A stretch of DNA of 64,000 bases from Trileptium ribeirensis (taxonomy: Eukaryota; Nematoda; Enoplea; Enoplida; Thoracostomopsidae), in the NCBI GenBank assembly GCA_030248225.1, contig JASANE010000670.1:1-64000 (forward strand), written 5' to 3'. The translations under genes were made by a program, and so were the position numbers. The first letter of the stretch is position 1. Each line of letters begins with the position of its first letter. This document shows, one piece after another, positions 30,063 to 43,000 of this stretch. The notes beneath the pieces are model-generated. The model worked only from the letters and a program-made list of their open reading frames with translations. It ran no database searches and was not told the DNA's origin.

Positions 30063-30215
30063 TTAATCCTTTTTAAGAACTTTACGAGAACTGTTAATGA
30101 CCATTTTTGCTCCTTGAAAAAACTCCACGGGTTGTACGAAATTCTGATTTGATGTGACGATTTGATCAATGATATATCGCTTGGAACGCCCAGCGACACG
30201 TACAAACTATGAACT
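30063..30215 (-). pseudogene. putative minor capsid gene, 3' fragment, copy B
   Basis: The last ~45 codons match the end of the copy A gene (PVEFFQGAKMVI against PVEFLQDAKIVI), then end at TAA 30065-30063. Homology to copy A stops near 30215, so copy B is truncated here; the sequence beyond is unrelated. Confidence 0.55.
30068..30079 (-). promoter_or_regulatory. gene-boundary motif B4
   Basis: TTCTTAAAAAGG on the minus strand, 29 bp before ATG 30038. Syntenic with A4. Confidence 0.65.
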
Positions 30216-30457
30216 AAACTTAAACCCCAACTCTTCGTAACAACAACGATACAAACTGAATTACCAAAAAGGGCCTAGCTAATCTAGGACAGTAACTAAT
30301 TTGCATACGTCTTCGAACAATATGTCTATATTTGACACTGACTATCATATATTATTACGTCTTCGTACAGTCCCGAACCAAAAAAGGCCCAAACCAGAAG
30401 GCCCATAAAATTTATCATAATTTTGATTTTGAGTGTTTCTCGACTAGATCATATGCT
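30216..30457. other. spacer between copy B and the NADAR-SGNH ORF
   Basis: AT-rich, with two GAAGACGTA words. No gene or terminal repeat that I can support. Confidence 0.5.
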
Positions 30458-31696
30458 CTAGTCCCAACGGCGTTTCGAAAAGGACGAATACCCGATAACG
30501 GACGATAACGAAGGAGCACGCCGGCGTTCCGCCCACAGCGCGCTTTCCGTCTTCAGCCCAATCGGAACCTGTTCCAGTGCTGACAGGTACTGTGCGAAGA
30601 CCTGCCACATGTGACGAATCCCTGCATGCCGCAGATGAAACCCTTCTCTTTGCTCGAAAAAGGAGAAGTTGAACTGCCCGTTCCGCCAGAAATGGTTGGT
30701 GCAAATGGCCCAATCGACAACTTTGATGTAGTCGAGTTCACGAAGCTCGGCGTTTATGTGTGCACCGTAGCTCCTCGATTTCGGAACTTGCGGATGGAAG
30801 AATGTTGGGCATATCAGGATTTCTTGGCCGTTTGGCAGGTTGATGCCCTGCAGGAAACGAACGTGTGAAGTCGTTGTCCGATTTTGGACATAATTTGGCC
30901 GTTGACAATCGATAATGCCGGCACTAATGATGACCATACGATACTGCGCAATGTCAAGGCCTTGGTGATTCACATGGTCGACAATATCACCGAACGTCTT
31001 GCCGGACAATGATACACATTTGCCCCGGTCGATGGAATCCACCTGCGCAAATTGACTATCGGTTAGAAGTAGTACCGACGACCTAAACGCTGGTCGAACC
31101 GGAATAACTTCCGACATCAAAAGACGCACACCACCACACCGCAACGTGATAGGCTTGTTGGCATATATCACTTGGGCCACTTCTTTTAATAAGCGTCCCC
31201 AGAGGTTAAAACCCGGATACTGCTCATTTCGAGTGCGCAAACGCTCGCACATCGATTTTTTACAACCGGCGGCATAGACAAACGTGGTCGGGTTTCTGGC
31301 GTTTGAAGAATCGACGGCCACAAATTTAACCAGACATGGATTCGGATAATGACCCAGTTGATCTACGAACGCTTCGTAAAATGGAGTTTTTTCGGCGACT
31401 TGATGCATCAAGATATCGTGCCACAGATCATAGCTGCGAAGTAGCCAATTTGTGCCGATGAAGTAGTTCTGCTCCTTCGCCAACCATCCTTTGATTTTGC
31501 CAGGCTCGCCACGCAGTGAAGCCTGAAACAAAAGGTTGTCAGCCGTGTCGGATGGTCCCGTTTCCTGTGCCGCTACGATAAACCAGTAGGCCATCTCCAA
31601 GGATGAAACGCAGATGTTGTCGACATGCAGGGGACGATCAAACGTATGGAATCGAGAAAGGGTATGGTTCCCGGGAACGTAAATCACTGGGCCCAT
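30458..31696 (-). CDS. NADAR-like plus SGNH-hydrolase-like fusion protein
   Basis: 412-codon intact frame from the first ATG (31696). N-terminal ~190 residues follow the NADAR layout: GPVIYVPGNHTLSRF, a SSLEMAYWFIVAAQ segment where active relatives usually have S-x-E-H-x-Y-Q, then DLWHDILMHQVAEKTPF and PGFNLWGRLLKEV at the domain end. Residues about 230-385 resemble an SGNH/GDSL hydrolase: SSVLLLTDSQF (a T-D-S in place of G-D-S), MVIISAGIIDC near the third block, and EGFHLRHAG near the usual D-x-x-H. The catalytic pattern of both halves is altered, so enzyme activity is uncertain. It sits 341 bp after the BEL/Pao pol stop, on the same strand, just after a splice-acceptor-like sequence. It could be an extra ORF of that retrotransposon or an independent gene. 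Confidence 0.65.
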   Translation of the reverse strand: MGPVIYVPGNHTLSRFHTFDRPLHVDNICVSSLEMAYWFIVAAQETGPSDTADNLLFQASLRGEPGKIKGWLAKEQNYFIGTNWLLRSYDLWHDILMHQVAEKTPFYEAFVDQLGHYPNPCLVKFVAVDSSNARNPTTFVYAAGCKKSMCERLRTRNEQYPGFNLWGRLLKEVAQVIYANKPITLRCGGVRLLMSEVIPVRPAFRSSVLLLTDSQFAQVDSIDRGKCVSLSGKTFGDIVDHVNHQGLDIAQYRMVIISAGIIDCQRPNYVQNRTTTSHVRFLQGINLPNGQEILICPTFFHPQVPKSRSYGAHINAELRELDYIKVVDWAICTNHFWRNGQFNFSFFEQREGFHLRHAGIRHMWQVFAQYLSALEQVPIGLKTESALWAERRRAPSLSSVIGYSSFSKRRWD

Positions 31697-31720
31697 CTGA
31701 AATACGAAAGGTAATCCGAG
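31697..31720 (-). promoter_or_regulatory. splice-acceptor-like sequence before the NADAR-SGNH ATG
   Basis: Minus strand TTACCTTTCGTATTTCAG directly followed by ATG. Pyrimidine-rich tract plus CAG, so the ATG could be the first codon of a spliced exon or of a subgenomic retrotransposon mRNA. Confidence 0.45.
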
Positions 31721-32036
31721 CAATCTGGTTAGTTTGAAAAATTAACGAATTTAAATTGTGTCCTGATTCAATGATAATTTAGAGACGGTTGACAGCTTTT
31801 TTGCTCAGAAACGCTCATAGTCGGCTGTGACTACAATGTTGACAACAGCTATCAAAACGCTTGAGCTGCCATACCGGATATGGCCACAATTGTATTGTTA
31901 CAAAGATCAAAATACTAATACTATCATACTAATCAAATACTAATAAAAATTAACATAATACATAAACTAAGCAAATTAAACAAATATTTATATTAAAATT
32001 GTATTTGAACAACTGCGAAACGCTCGCCGTTGTGAT
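31721..32036. other. spacer after BEL/Pao pol
   Basis: Starts TGTTGAATCACAACGG on the minus strand at about 32042, which could be the first bases of a BEL-type 3' LTR, but no second LTR exists upstream to compare. Otherwise AT-rich. Confidence 0.4.
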
Positions 32037-35000
32037 TCAACATGTGTCGATGACCTCGTCCTCAAGATCCCGCTGCGATTGCCAACGAGTTTGGGCGTCA
32101 ATAGCAGCACTTCGTTTGGGACGTTGTGGCGCTTGTTGATCTTGTTGCACCCTTTGACAGACTTCACCGTTTGATTCCTTTTCGCTAGGAACTTCTAAAG
32201 GAAACAATAGCTTGATCGGTCTTTGAACGACTTTCCTGACCCAGTGATGAGCCTAGCTGACCGAGTGAGCCCATCGGCACTTTTTATAAGTGCAGTTATG
32301 CGTGCCACGGTCCATTGTCCTCTGGGTTGACCGTGAGATTTTACAAGCACAACTGCACCCATCATCGGCAGTTGATTAGCACATCCGCGGTTGTTGGGTT
32401 TCCAAAGGCGTTCCCGAAGAGATGTGAGATAGTGCTTGTTCCACGTTTCCCAAAACATGTTCAGTTGGTTAATTATTCTTTTCCACGTTAGCCGAAGCGT
32501 AGTTGCCGAATGCGAATGCGACCTATAGTCTGCGTCTGTCGACGTTGCTGGATCCGGTATGGTCGAAACCGGATTGCGTCGCGACAGAAGATCGTTCGGT
32601 GACAATGGATGCCAGCCTTGCTGATCGTCGCAGTAAGTTAATGGCCTGGAGTTGATGATGTTGCAAATTTCAGCACACACGGTTTGGAGCTCAACGTACG
32701 ACACCATGCGACGCTGTAGAGTACAACGGAGTGCGTCCTTCACGATTTTCACCATACGTTCGTAAAACCCACCGAACCAAGGTGCGAACTCAGTGATAAA
32801 TTTCCATTTGATGCTATGTTTCGTACAAAAGTCTATCACCTTTTCGCTGTTGATCGATTCATTCCAGGAGTTATCGATGAACTTCTTTGTCGCCTTGAAG
32901 TGCTTGGCGTTGTCGCAGACGATTAGAGACGGGCTTCCGTTGACCGCAATGAATCGACGAAGACATAACAGAAATTGTTCCGCTGTCATGTCTGGCACGA
33001 CCTCCAGATGTAGGGCACGAGAGCAACAGCATGTAAACAGGCATATCCATGTTTTCATCCGTTCACTGTTGGTCGATTGCACCCAAAGTGGCCCCAGATA
33101 ATCAATGCCCGTCGAACTAAATGGCGGTTGCATTGTGACCCGAAATTCAGGTAATGGTGGTGCATTTGGCAGGCTGAACGGGCCACCCTTTCCGCGTCGA
33201 CAAGTCAAGCATCTCCCGATTACCTTTTTGATTGTGCTGCGTCCTCGTGGAATCCAGAATTTTTTGCGAATATTGGTCAAAACGTGATTGACACCGCTAT
33301 GTGCAAGATTATTGTGGCTTTCCATGATGATGAGTGATGTGAGCCACGAGCTACGCGGTAATAGTACCGGGAAACACTGGTCGTAAGAGGCATCAGAATG
33401 TTGAATACGCCCGCCGCACCTGATCAAACACGACGGATCCACAAACATGTTCAATTGGCTGAGCAGGTTGGAAAACTCCTTTGGATATGCAATAGCGAAG
33501 CTGGCCTGATCATGACGGATTGAAAGACGGAGCGCTTGTTTTAACTCAGTCGGGGTGTGAGTCCCAAATAGCTGGGGGCGCTTCCTGATCTTATTGATAA
33601 ATCTGCACACCCAAACCGTGACGCGAAGAAGCCGATTCAACGATGAAAACCGTTTATGATCGATGGCACTTGATTCGACCGTGTTAGCTACTAGTGAGTT
33701 TACCGAGTCCGGTTGTGTATTGGGTTTTGAAGGCGTTATGCGTGCAGGCCACGCGCTTGATTCACGTTGGAGCCATGCGGGTCCGCTCCACCAGAGCGAT
33801 GACGATTTCAGCTTGCTCCCGGCGATGCCTCTTGTCGCCAAGTCCGCTGGATTGCAATCAGTTGGGACATAGCGAATTTGCACTGATAGGTATTGCCTGA
33901 TTTGCTCAACACGATTTTTGACATAGACTGGTCTTTTAGCACTGTTCGATATCCAATGCAATGTGCACTGACTGTCGGTCCAGAGATGTACTTCGGATAC
34001 CTCGATGCGAAGTTGCGCTTGAATGTATTCCAACAGCTTACACCCCATTGCTGCCGCAGTTAGTTCCAATCGAGGGATTGTTAACGTTTGTTTGTTCAAG
34101 GGGCTGACGCGTGTCTTGGCAAACAGCAGGTTGGACGAGATGACGCTATTTTCCACACATCGTAGATACACTGCCGCGCAATAAGCACTCGATGAGGCAT
34201 CGCAAAAGCAATGCAGCTGAACGCCAGCTGCTGCCACAGACGACATGACAAGCCTTGGTATCGACATCTCCCCTGCTACACGTAGTTCCGATTGAAGGTT
34301 GCTCCACCTGGATCGTTCTGACTCTGACAGCCAATCGTCCCAATCAACCTTTGTCTTCCACAGTTCTTGCAGCAAAATTTTTCCAGCAACAGTTACTGGG
34401 CTCAAAAATCCCAATGGGTCAAAGATACTAGCGACTTCTTTCAGTATCGAACGCTTCGTTGTGCACACAGTATTCTTTCCGGCTGGATAAACACAGCTCA
34501 AACAATCATTCGATCGATCCCATTTGACTCCCAGAACAGACTGTACGGTTTGCTCACAACGGTCGATCGAAGGCAAGGACGACATGAATTCATCATTGTT
34601 TGAAGACCATTGCCGCAGGTTCATAGACGCAGATGCGAACAGCGCCTTTCCAGATTTGTAGAAGTCAATGGCGTCTTGAACCGTTTGGACGCCGGTGACG
34701 ATGTTGTCCACGTAACAATTTCCCAATATCTGTTGCGCAGTTGGATCATCACTTCGGGATAGGTGATGTTTAATAGTCCCAGCCAACATATAAGGGCTTG
34801 ACTTAACACCGAATAGGACACGTGTGAAGCGATACGTGACGAGATTCTGTTTTGTCGGCGGTTTTGACGTATCCAAAACCCATAAAAACCGCGTCACATC
34901 GCGATCCGGGATCTGTATCTCAACTTGTAGAAACGCCTTCTCTATGTCGCCAGTTATCGCAATCGGATGAATACGGAATCGTAAAAGCATGCCACAGAGA

Positions 35001-37000
35001 TCACTCAACAGTACCGGACCGCGATGGAGGCAATCATTGAGACTCTGCAACAGCTTGCTTGCTTTGCTGGAGGCGTCGTATACTACACGTAGTTTAGTCG
35101 TTGAGCTCTGCTCTTTTATAATGCAATGATGTGGCAGATAATGTACAAGACTTCCATCTGGTTCGGACGGAGCAACTTCGATGATGCCTTTGGCTAATTG
35201 ATCAATTATGGTGTTGTTGTAGACTTGTAGTACTGCTGGATCGGTACGGTTCAGCAGGCTTTTCAATCTGCCATATGCAAGGCCGAAATTGTCAGGCAAT
35301 TCTGGTGTGTCGTTTTTCCACGGCCATCGAACAGCATATCGTTGCGTATCCCGCGAATATATGATTGTTTCATTGAACGCCGACTCAGCGGTAATGTCGT
35401 CCGTATCGAGAACGTTCTTCATGGCCACGTCTTCTAAATGCCAAAGTCGTTCGAGGTCGCTGTCCAATCGATGACTAGAGTAACCGAACGTATCCGACAC
35501 CGCAATCAAAGTGGTACCGCGGTGCGCGGTCTGCGCATTTTGATTCATCTGCATTGAGCCGGTAAGGACATATCCGACCTTTGTTCCTATTAGAACTAGT
35601 TTATCGTCGAGGTGAATTTGCTCCGATTGCACAAACTGGTAGTAGTAGTCCAGGCCAATCATAACGTCTAACGTTACTTCGGATGAAGAGTTGCTGATCG
35701 GGTCTGCCAGCTGCAATTTGGACAGAACTGGATAGTCTCTGATGGCGACGGCATGCTTTTGAACCGGGCATGAGATTGATTGGAGGCTGTTGACAATGAT
35801 GGGAATTTGATCCCCGTTTTCTGTTGATATGCTGACCTCATAACGTCCAAATTTGCGGACACTCCTTGATTCGGCTTGAATTCCAGCGATGCCAATCACT
35901 TCCTCATCGATGTATCGGGCCCCGATTTTTCTCAACACTTGCACAGTTGCGAAGCTTCGAGTTGAAGCGGAGTCGAAGATTATCCGCGCTTTGCACGTTT
36001 TAGTGCCGCTCACAAGAGCCAAGGCCGTTGGCAAAACAGCACGGAACGCCGGCTGTTCAACAACGGGTTTTGTTGATTTGTGCACCGCTACCAGGGAGCT
36101 TGCTGATTCACTTGAAGCCCCACTGCAGCTGTTGGTGTCGTCGGAACCGTTAAGATACTTCGGACAGATGCTGTGGTGATGCTTTCGATCCACGTTGCAG
36201 TGACGACATTTGCTGTATTTTGTTCGACACTGTGCGACTGAGTGTCCTGCACGGAGGCACAAAAAACAGCGGTTGTATAGGACTGATTTTCGCTCCGCCA
36301 GAGTCTTGTACCTGGTGCACGCTGCAGGAAGATGATCCTTCCTTTGACAGAACGCGCATGGATAGCGTTGACCAAATTGTTGATTCGATTTTCCGACTGT
36401 CGCAACGAGCGTGAAAGCTGATGATTGTCTTTGTGACACTCGCCTGATGTTGGTAGACCCTGAATTAGACGTGGGTTTGTCTGATCCCTTGTCGCCCATA
36501 CATTGATTTCCGTGCTGGCGAGCTTGTATTTCATCTCGTAAATACGTACGCAAGTTGCTTAGATTCCATGCCGCGTTGCCGTTGCGGCGATGGAGCTCAA
36601 TGCGGATAAAGCGGGGAATCTTTGACAGAATCAAAGGGGTAAACACACGACCAAACGTTTCCTCTGACATTCCTAGAGCGACTAAATTTCTGATGTGTGC
36701 CTCACATTGATCATACACACGTTGTAAGTCGTCGATGTCCTTCGATGATGGGTCCATTGTCATCATGGCATCAAGGTGTGCGAAGATATTCATTTCGGGA
36801 TTATCGTAGCGCTGCTTCAGTGCATCCAACGCTGTTTCATACGTATCGCTGTTTAAAGCATAGCCTTCTACGAGACGGAATGCTTCCCCCCGCAGAATAG
36901 ATTTCAGATACTGAAACTTTTCAATATTAGATAACTTAGCTCTTGTAAACATTGTTTGTATTATTACCCCCCCCCCCCCCCCATGTCTTTGTCTAATCAT
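32037..37000 (-). pseudogene. BEL/Pao retrotransposon polyprotein, 5'-truncated, one 3' frameshift
   Basis: 1601-codon open frame (37000-32195). In order: gag region (LSNIEKFQYLKSILRGEAFR), zinc knuckles (CAFCQRKDHLPAAC, CFLCLRAGHSVAQC, CRHCNVDRKHHHSIC), aspartic protease (IIFDSASTRSF; D-S-A in place of D-S/T-G), reverse transcriptase (AITGDIEKAFLQVEI, NCYVDNIVTG), RNase H (CDASSSAYCAAVYLR, LWTDSQCTLHWI), zinc finger and integrase with the D,D,E residues visible (IDYLGPLWV, VCDNAKHF, GGFYERMVK). The pol tail shifts frame near 32225 and continues QRPIKLLFPLEVPSEKE to TGA at 32039-32037. The gag N-terminus is lost at a 16-base G run (C run 36967-36982 on the plus strand), and no 5' LTR is seen. 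Confidence 0.93.
36967..36982. repeat. 16-base C homopolymer at the BEL/Pao truncation point
   Basis: Uninterrupted run of C. On the minus strand it encodes glycines at the artificial start of the polyprotein frame. Beyond it the BEL/Pao homology stops. Confidence 0.85.
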
Positions 37001-40000
37001 GCTCCATTGGTAGGCCGCGTCAAAAGATTCCAGCGAAAATACATCTAAGTGAAATCAAAATGATCGGTATCGGAGAATTTTATTTGGCCTGGGTATGGTA
37101 CCAACACTGGTCAATCGTGCACGCATGTATTGAAATGCATAGAAGAGGAGTGGAATACTGAATTGTATACCAATCGCTTTGTGTTATCAACTGATGTGTG
37201 GTTGGATGAGCTCTCGGGATACCGGTTGGAATATCTGACGAAACACTTAAGCCGGGATTTCGTCAGATTAGCTTCCCGATATCTTGATCCCAGTTCGCAT
37301 CAGTTTTGAAATATTGATATAATATTATAATGCCAGTCATTGCAAGTTGTACGTATGTATATATAATTTTTAGAACCAAGAATAGGGGTCATACTTTTGA
37401 TAAGACTTAATAAGAGTTTTTCGTCAACCCAAAGTAAAGGGGTAAATCTTTTTTCCAGAAATTTTCTGGTTTAACCAGCTCGTGAAACAGCGGGTAATAT
37501 ATGGGGGATTCTCATTTCAACCCATCATCTGTGTTGGGCTGACCTTTTCTGTTCATGCATCGTGGGAGAAAGACCTGTTTGTTCCTACCGCTGAGCATCC
37601 CAGACTAAAGAGAACAAGGGGTAGAAATCGTGTTGGTACGTATATATGTTGGCATGAGTAAAAATATAAGAGTGCGTCACCCCCAGGGAACTTGAGTTTT
37701 TATATGTCGTCCTTTCAAAAGCAAAATCCCTCCGACCCACGGTTAGGTTGCGCTCATGCATAATTTTTACGGAGGCCAACTGACGTCGACTAGTCTAAGT
37801 TTCCTCTCATTGACCTTAACGAGGGTTAACCCGACCAGGCACAAAGTAGGAGTAATGTCAGTGTGGCAAATAGGTCGAGTTTCGTTAAGTCTACTGAATA
37901 AGCAAAACATAATTTTTAGGACGACGTTCGATTTTTCCAACCCATGTGACGTCACCCATTCTAACCTACGTTCCATCACCCGTCTCTACGCAACGAAGGT
38001 GTATGTGTCTTTGATCGGAAATCTGCATAACATAAGTTGGGCCTACGTGACCCGAAAGTCCTGTGAGTTACTCATTAATTCCATTCTAATACTGAAATGT
38101 TTTGGGGTCTTTGTTCCGGGCAAGCAGCACGCGTAAGTTAAATATACTCTACTGGGTTACCCTCTGTCAAAAAGACTCTTCAGCCATCAGTGTCCCAATA
38201 GAGCGGCCTTGCTTATTCCTTACTTTACTCGCTACTCCACGAACTTTCTAATTTTTATTCTAGTCTCACGGTATGAATAATGATGACAATCACGTACACT
38301 TACCATGGTTTCTTATTGCACAGGCTTACACGAAAAGTCTTAGGCACCGACCTGGGGTGCCCTTTTACCCGACGCTTTAGGAATTACTCTCCTGAAAATT
38401 ACATCACATTTTAACGTCTAACGTATCACAACCATTCTAAAATCGGGTTCATAAGTAAAATCGCTTTGTTGAAGAATCAGGCAAAAGACCGAGACAGCAT
38501 TTAGTCAATGGGGACGGGCCAAGGCACCACTGGAGAGTGATGCCCTCGTATTTGTGTTTTTATATAAAACATGCATAATTAATTTCATATTATGACATTG
38601 CTTGTATGTCAATCATGTTATGATAAACTTGTTATAAAAATTGTTTCTGATTACATTTGGCGGCTGGTAAAAAGTACCTGCGGTTTCAATTTTTGTCAAG
38701 CGATATCCAGTAGCGCTAAATGATGAAACTAGGAAAACGTTCCAAAATCTAAGGACCAGTTGACTGAGCTACAATACACAAGACCAGTAGGAGGTGTTAC
38801 AAATGCAAGAAACTATAAGAGACGAGTCTTCAAGTATTCTAGTAGGGAATTCCCAAGAAAATTCAAACGGGCCCTGTAAATGGCTCTCAAGCAATTTTTT
38901 AAGTATCCGGAGTTTTGCTATAACAACTTCTGATTATACCTAGACCTAATGCGGACAAACGCCACAATATACCCCTCCAGACCAAAAATATTATCGGCAT
39001 CGGTGCTCGGCCATGCGGCATGCACCATAGCGGCAAGTATGTGGTGCAGCTGGATTCCTTAACGCCAGAACTGCTCCTTGTACAATAGAGCACTTTGTTT
39101 TATAAAGCTGCCTGTTATCGTATGCTAACAGTATTTTTGTATTTTAATTGTGTATTTTGTAGTAAGCAAAGATTGTTTAAGATGTAGTTTATTTAGAAAT
39201 ACACTTAAATGTTATCGTTCTAATATAGCTGCATTCTGATTGAAAGTTTTCGGGAGATTTTCAGAATTAGATGCAGATGTGGCGCAGGTTAATCTAAATG
39301 TTTCTGTGTTTCGTGGTCTAGATAAGAAACGGTGTGCTAGGAAAGCAGCACTAAAAATATCAGTGCAATTCAATTTTTGCTATTGTGAATTGTTAAATCT
39401 ATGTTGGTATATACATTGCACACATACATGCAAGTAAAGCCTTATTACCTGACTCCAGTTATGAAAAAAATAAGGGCTACCATCATTTTTGTTAGTTCAG
39501 TTTAATAGCTTCCATGGCTTTGAGCTGAATGCTTTTAATTAAAAATAACGATAAATAGATAAATGCATTGACAGACACAACAATAGTTCAATATTCAGAA
39601 TTCGGTAAGAACATGTTTATAGATTTATTTTATAAAAATATTGAAATACCATTAAGCACGTTATCTGATTTGGACCTCTCGGGCCAGGCCGGGCCGGGCC
39701 TAAAAATTTACACTCATTCTCCCCACTATCCTTAAGCAAGAATCTAATTTAAATTCTGAGCTGAAATGTTGAGCATATTATGTGGATATTATTTTTTCTT
39801 TATCCAAGCTCTTCAAAAGTGGAGGAGGACAAAAAGTGGTGGGGCCAATCGTCGGCAATGATTTCGTTATAACCACGTCAGTTAATTCTTTCCAAAAAGT
39901 GGGAAGGGTCGTCCCTCCGCTCCCATCTCCTTTACAACGCCCTGGATTGATCAAACTGGCGTCAGTTGACAATTATTTTACACATTCTATTTTAGAACAT

Positions 40001-43000
40001 AGCTTGGTAGTTTATTACCGCTGTATAAAAATTTTTTAGCAAAAAGTATATTTAAATATTCATATTCTTGTTCTCATTTACTAAAGAATACTTGCATATA
40101 GTTAAGAGATAAATTACAATGTGTAGGTATTGGACAATATATATATTTTCAACAAGTTATAACAATGTGCCCTTCAATGCCGAATTACCACACTTTTATT
40201 GAATTGAGATTTTTGAAAAGAGTGAATAAATTTCAACCAAAACAGGAATATTTCTAATTTGAATGTTCTCTGCCAAGGAAACATCTTGAAATTAGGAAAA
40301 TGCGATTAAACGCTGAACATTTTGTTATCTATTATTTAGTAACTCAGGGTTTTTTAATTAATCCATATGAAATTTCATTTGATCTTTTTTCAAATAAGTC
40401 TGAGCATTATTATAAAAAATACGCCTTTCCAATTTAATTTCGGTTGTGCAATCGAAATTAATATTATTATTGTTAATGCATAGACTCAAATTTCGATCCA
40501 GTTTGAGTCAGTTGAAAAACAATCTCTTTCACGTTTTAATATTAAAGGTCAGTTGCAATGCTGCTGTTAAGAGTAGACCCATGTGCTCAAATATCCTAAC
40601 TTGCATTTTGAACTTTACACGTCGAGATATTGCAATTTATATCAGATCACTAAACTTGGTCTTTACTTTGGTGACCGCTGTTTTATTCTAAATAACGCAA
40701 TTGAGAGCATTTCTCATTAAAGAAAGCTCACTATTCCTCAATATAAAGTGTCGCAATTTTTGACAGCTTCGGGTAGAGAAATACTACACAAAAAGTCGAA
40801 GATTCAGAGCATTAGTCTCTGACAAGATTTTGCATTCGTTTGTCTCTTGGAGCCAGCTACAACATACAAAAATCTCTTATAGCCAACGGATAAAGATAAT
40901 ATAAATTTTAATAAGTAGCTATTGGAGACTTTTATATCTAAAAGATGCTTGCAACAGACAAAAGTTTCTAACAGCTAGCCGTTAAAAACAAAAATCTGTC
41001 ATGCCTATTTGCAAGAGATTTTAGTCTCTAACGGATCGCTGTCAGAGATTCTTGCCTTTACCGATATCCATAGAAGGGCCTCCGAATAATAAGTTGGCCA
41101 ACACCCCACCCCCGAGGGTGTTGCCCTGCCGAGCCCATAGGCGACAGGGGCGCAACATTTCCTGCCGATCGACTGACCCCTCCTCGGGTGGGTTGTTGAT
41201 ACTCCTAGGACCCCGTTACTCCCCCGCTACCTTGGCATACATACTACTTGTTTCCATTAATAACACTTGGCCTTAAATTGTGTTTATTTGCGGATGGCTA
41301 TAAACGCGACACAGAATTATAGGGCGTATAGAAATAGAAATTCAAAGGATCGTGCTGAAATATTCGTGACGCAGGTGCCATGTGGCACCTGGTGCCACCT
41401 TGATCATCCGTGACGAACGCTCGTACTGTTCGCCGACAGCGCCGACTGTATTCATAAGACGGTGTTTGCACCTCCGTACAATTTGTCGGATATGGTCCAA
41501 GGTACCGGATTTATATTTTAATTTATAGGGACGTCCGCAGACCGCGGCTTAACCGCTGTTATCTATCGGAATAAACATGCAGAATTTTACTTTATACGCG
41601 CCATCAATAAAATTTCATTCAAATGTATTACATAGCTAAGTCATTGGTAACGAATATTTATGGTGTGATTCTTAGTGTTAGTGTTAGGGTTACCAGGCTA
41701 CCAGGGGTTTCCGGTCCAAACCCATCCCAAAAACCCAAAAATTCCTAAACACCCGGGATGGATCACCAAATTCTTTATTATACTCTTCTCTCCCTTCTGT
41801 GTCCGTGGGTTCTGGTTTTGTTTTGTTTCCACGTTTTGTTTTGTTTCTAGCGAATTTGCATAATTAGGAGTCGTTTCTGTTATTAGCTATCCTGTGTTAG
41901 CTTCTTTTTGTTTTCTAGTTTCAGTCTAGGATTAGCACTCGTAGAGTTCGGTGACTAAGCTCGTAGAGCTAATAGAAATAACGGATTATAACCCTAAACT
42001 TCGGTGTTTTCCTTCGATATGCTTCTCGACTAGATATATCCGATATACAACACTTCGGCATTTTATTATTAATTTATTTTTGGTTTTATGCTTACATAGC
42101 TAATACGCTGCGTTGTTTAAATTCTTCGAAAACGTTTTTGGTTAATGTCCGAACTTATCAACTAGTTACTTAATGGTTTATGGTTTTCAATGGTTTTAAA
42201 TTTTATGGAAGCGATGAATGCCAATCGTAAGTGAAAACCGGGTCTTCGCATCTAGTTCTGGTGATAGCAATCATCGTGAAAAAGTCTAAACCCAACTTGC
42301 AATCATTAACGTTGACCCTAGGGTACTACACAAATAGGTACGTATTTATCTTTTTACTAATTTAACTTAGCCCTATTAATCTCCCAAAGAAAAATAGAGA
42401 GTGCAAGAACGTAACTTAATTATAACCGTATTGGAAATAACACGCGTCTAGCTTATCCGTCCGGCAGCGCGAACGTTAACATAAGGGGACTTATTATAGA
42501 ATATTAGAGTGGCGAAACTAGGTATACTGGGAGTGATCAAATACTCGGAAGTCATAAGACAAGGTGCATAAATAGTGGCGTTACGCAGAAACAAACTATA
42601 TTACTAATTGTTGTGCGATTTGCTAACGTTGAGTAAAACTACTAACTTCTGCTGGTTTGACTATATATCGGAATCAGGTGCTGAACAAATCGAATAGTCA
42701 CGCAGCAACGGTATAAGGAACGTTAATACGCTGACCCAATAGCGCGCTCCAAGGAACAAAATTAATAATCCCCACCGGCATACTACTGGCCACGCGTACG
42801 AACCATACATGTTCAATTTAATAATCCGATAGCCACCATAATAAAAGTATAGTCCAACCCCTACCCCCTTAAAAGAAAACAAAATAACATTTAGTAGTTA
42901 TTGTCTGGAGTGTGGTAGGCTATTTAAGGTTTCCTGGGTAAAAAACTCCGCAAGAAAATCATAATTTTATATGCCCAACCCCAAAACCCAAATTTTTCAA

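Noticed and set aside
31840..32042. Solo BEL-type LTR after pol
   Set aside because: TGTTGAATCAC start is suggestive, but there is no partner LTR, no clear end and no target duplication.
37756..38136. 126-codon plus-strand frame
   Set aside because: No recognisable motif or composition; overlapping frames on the other strand are equally long for the region.
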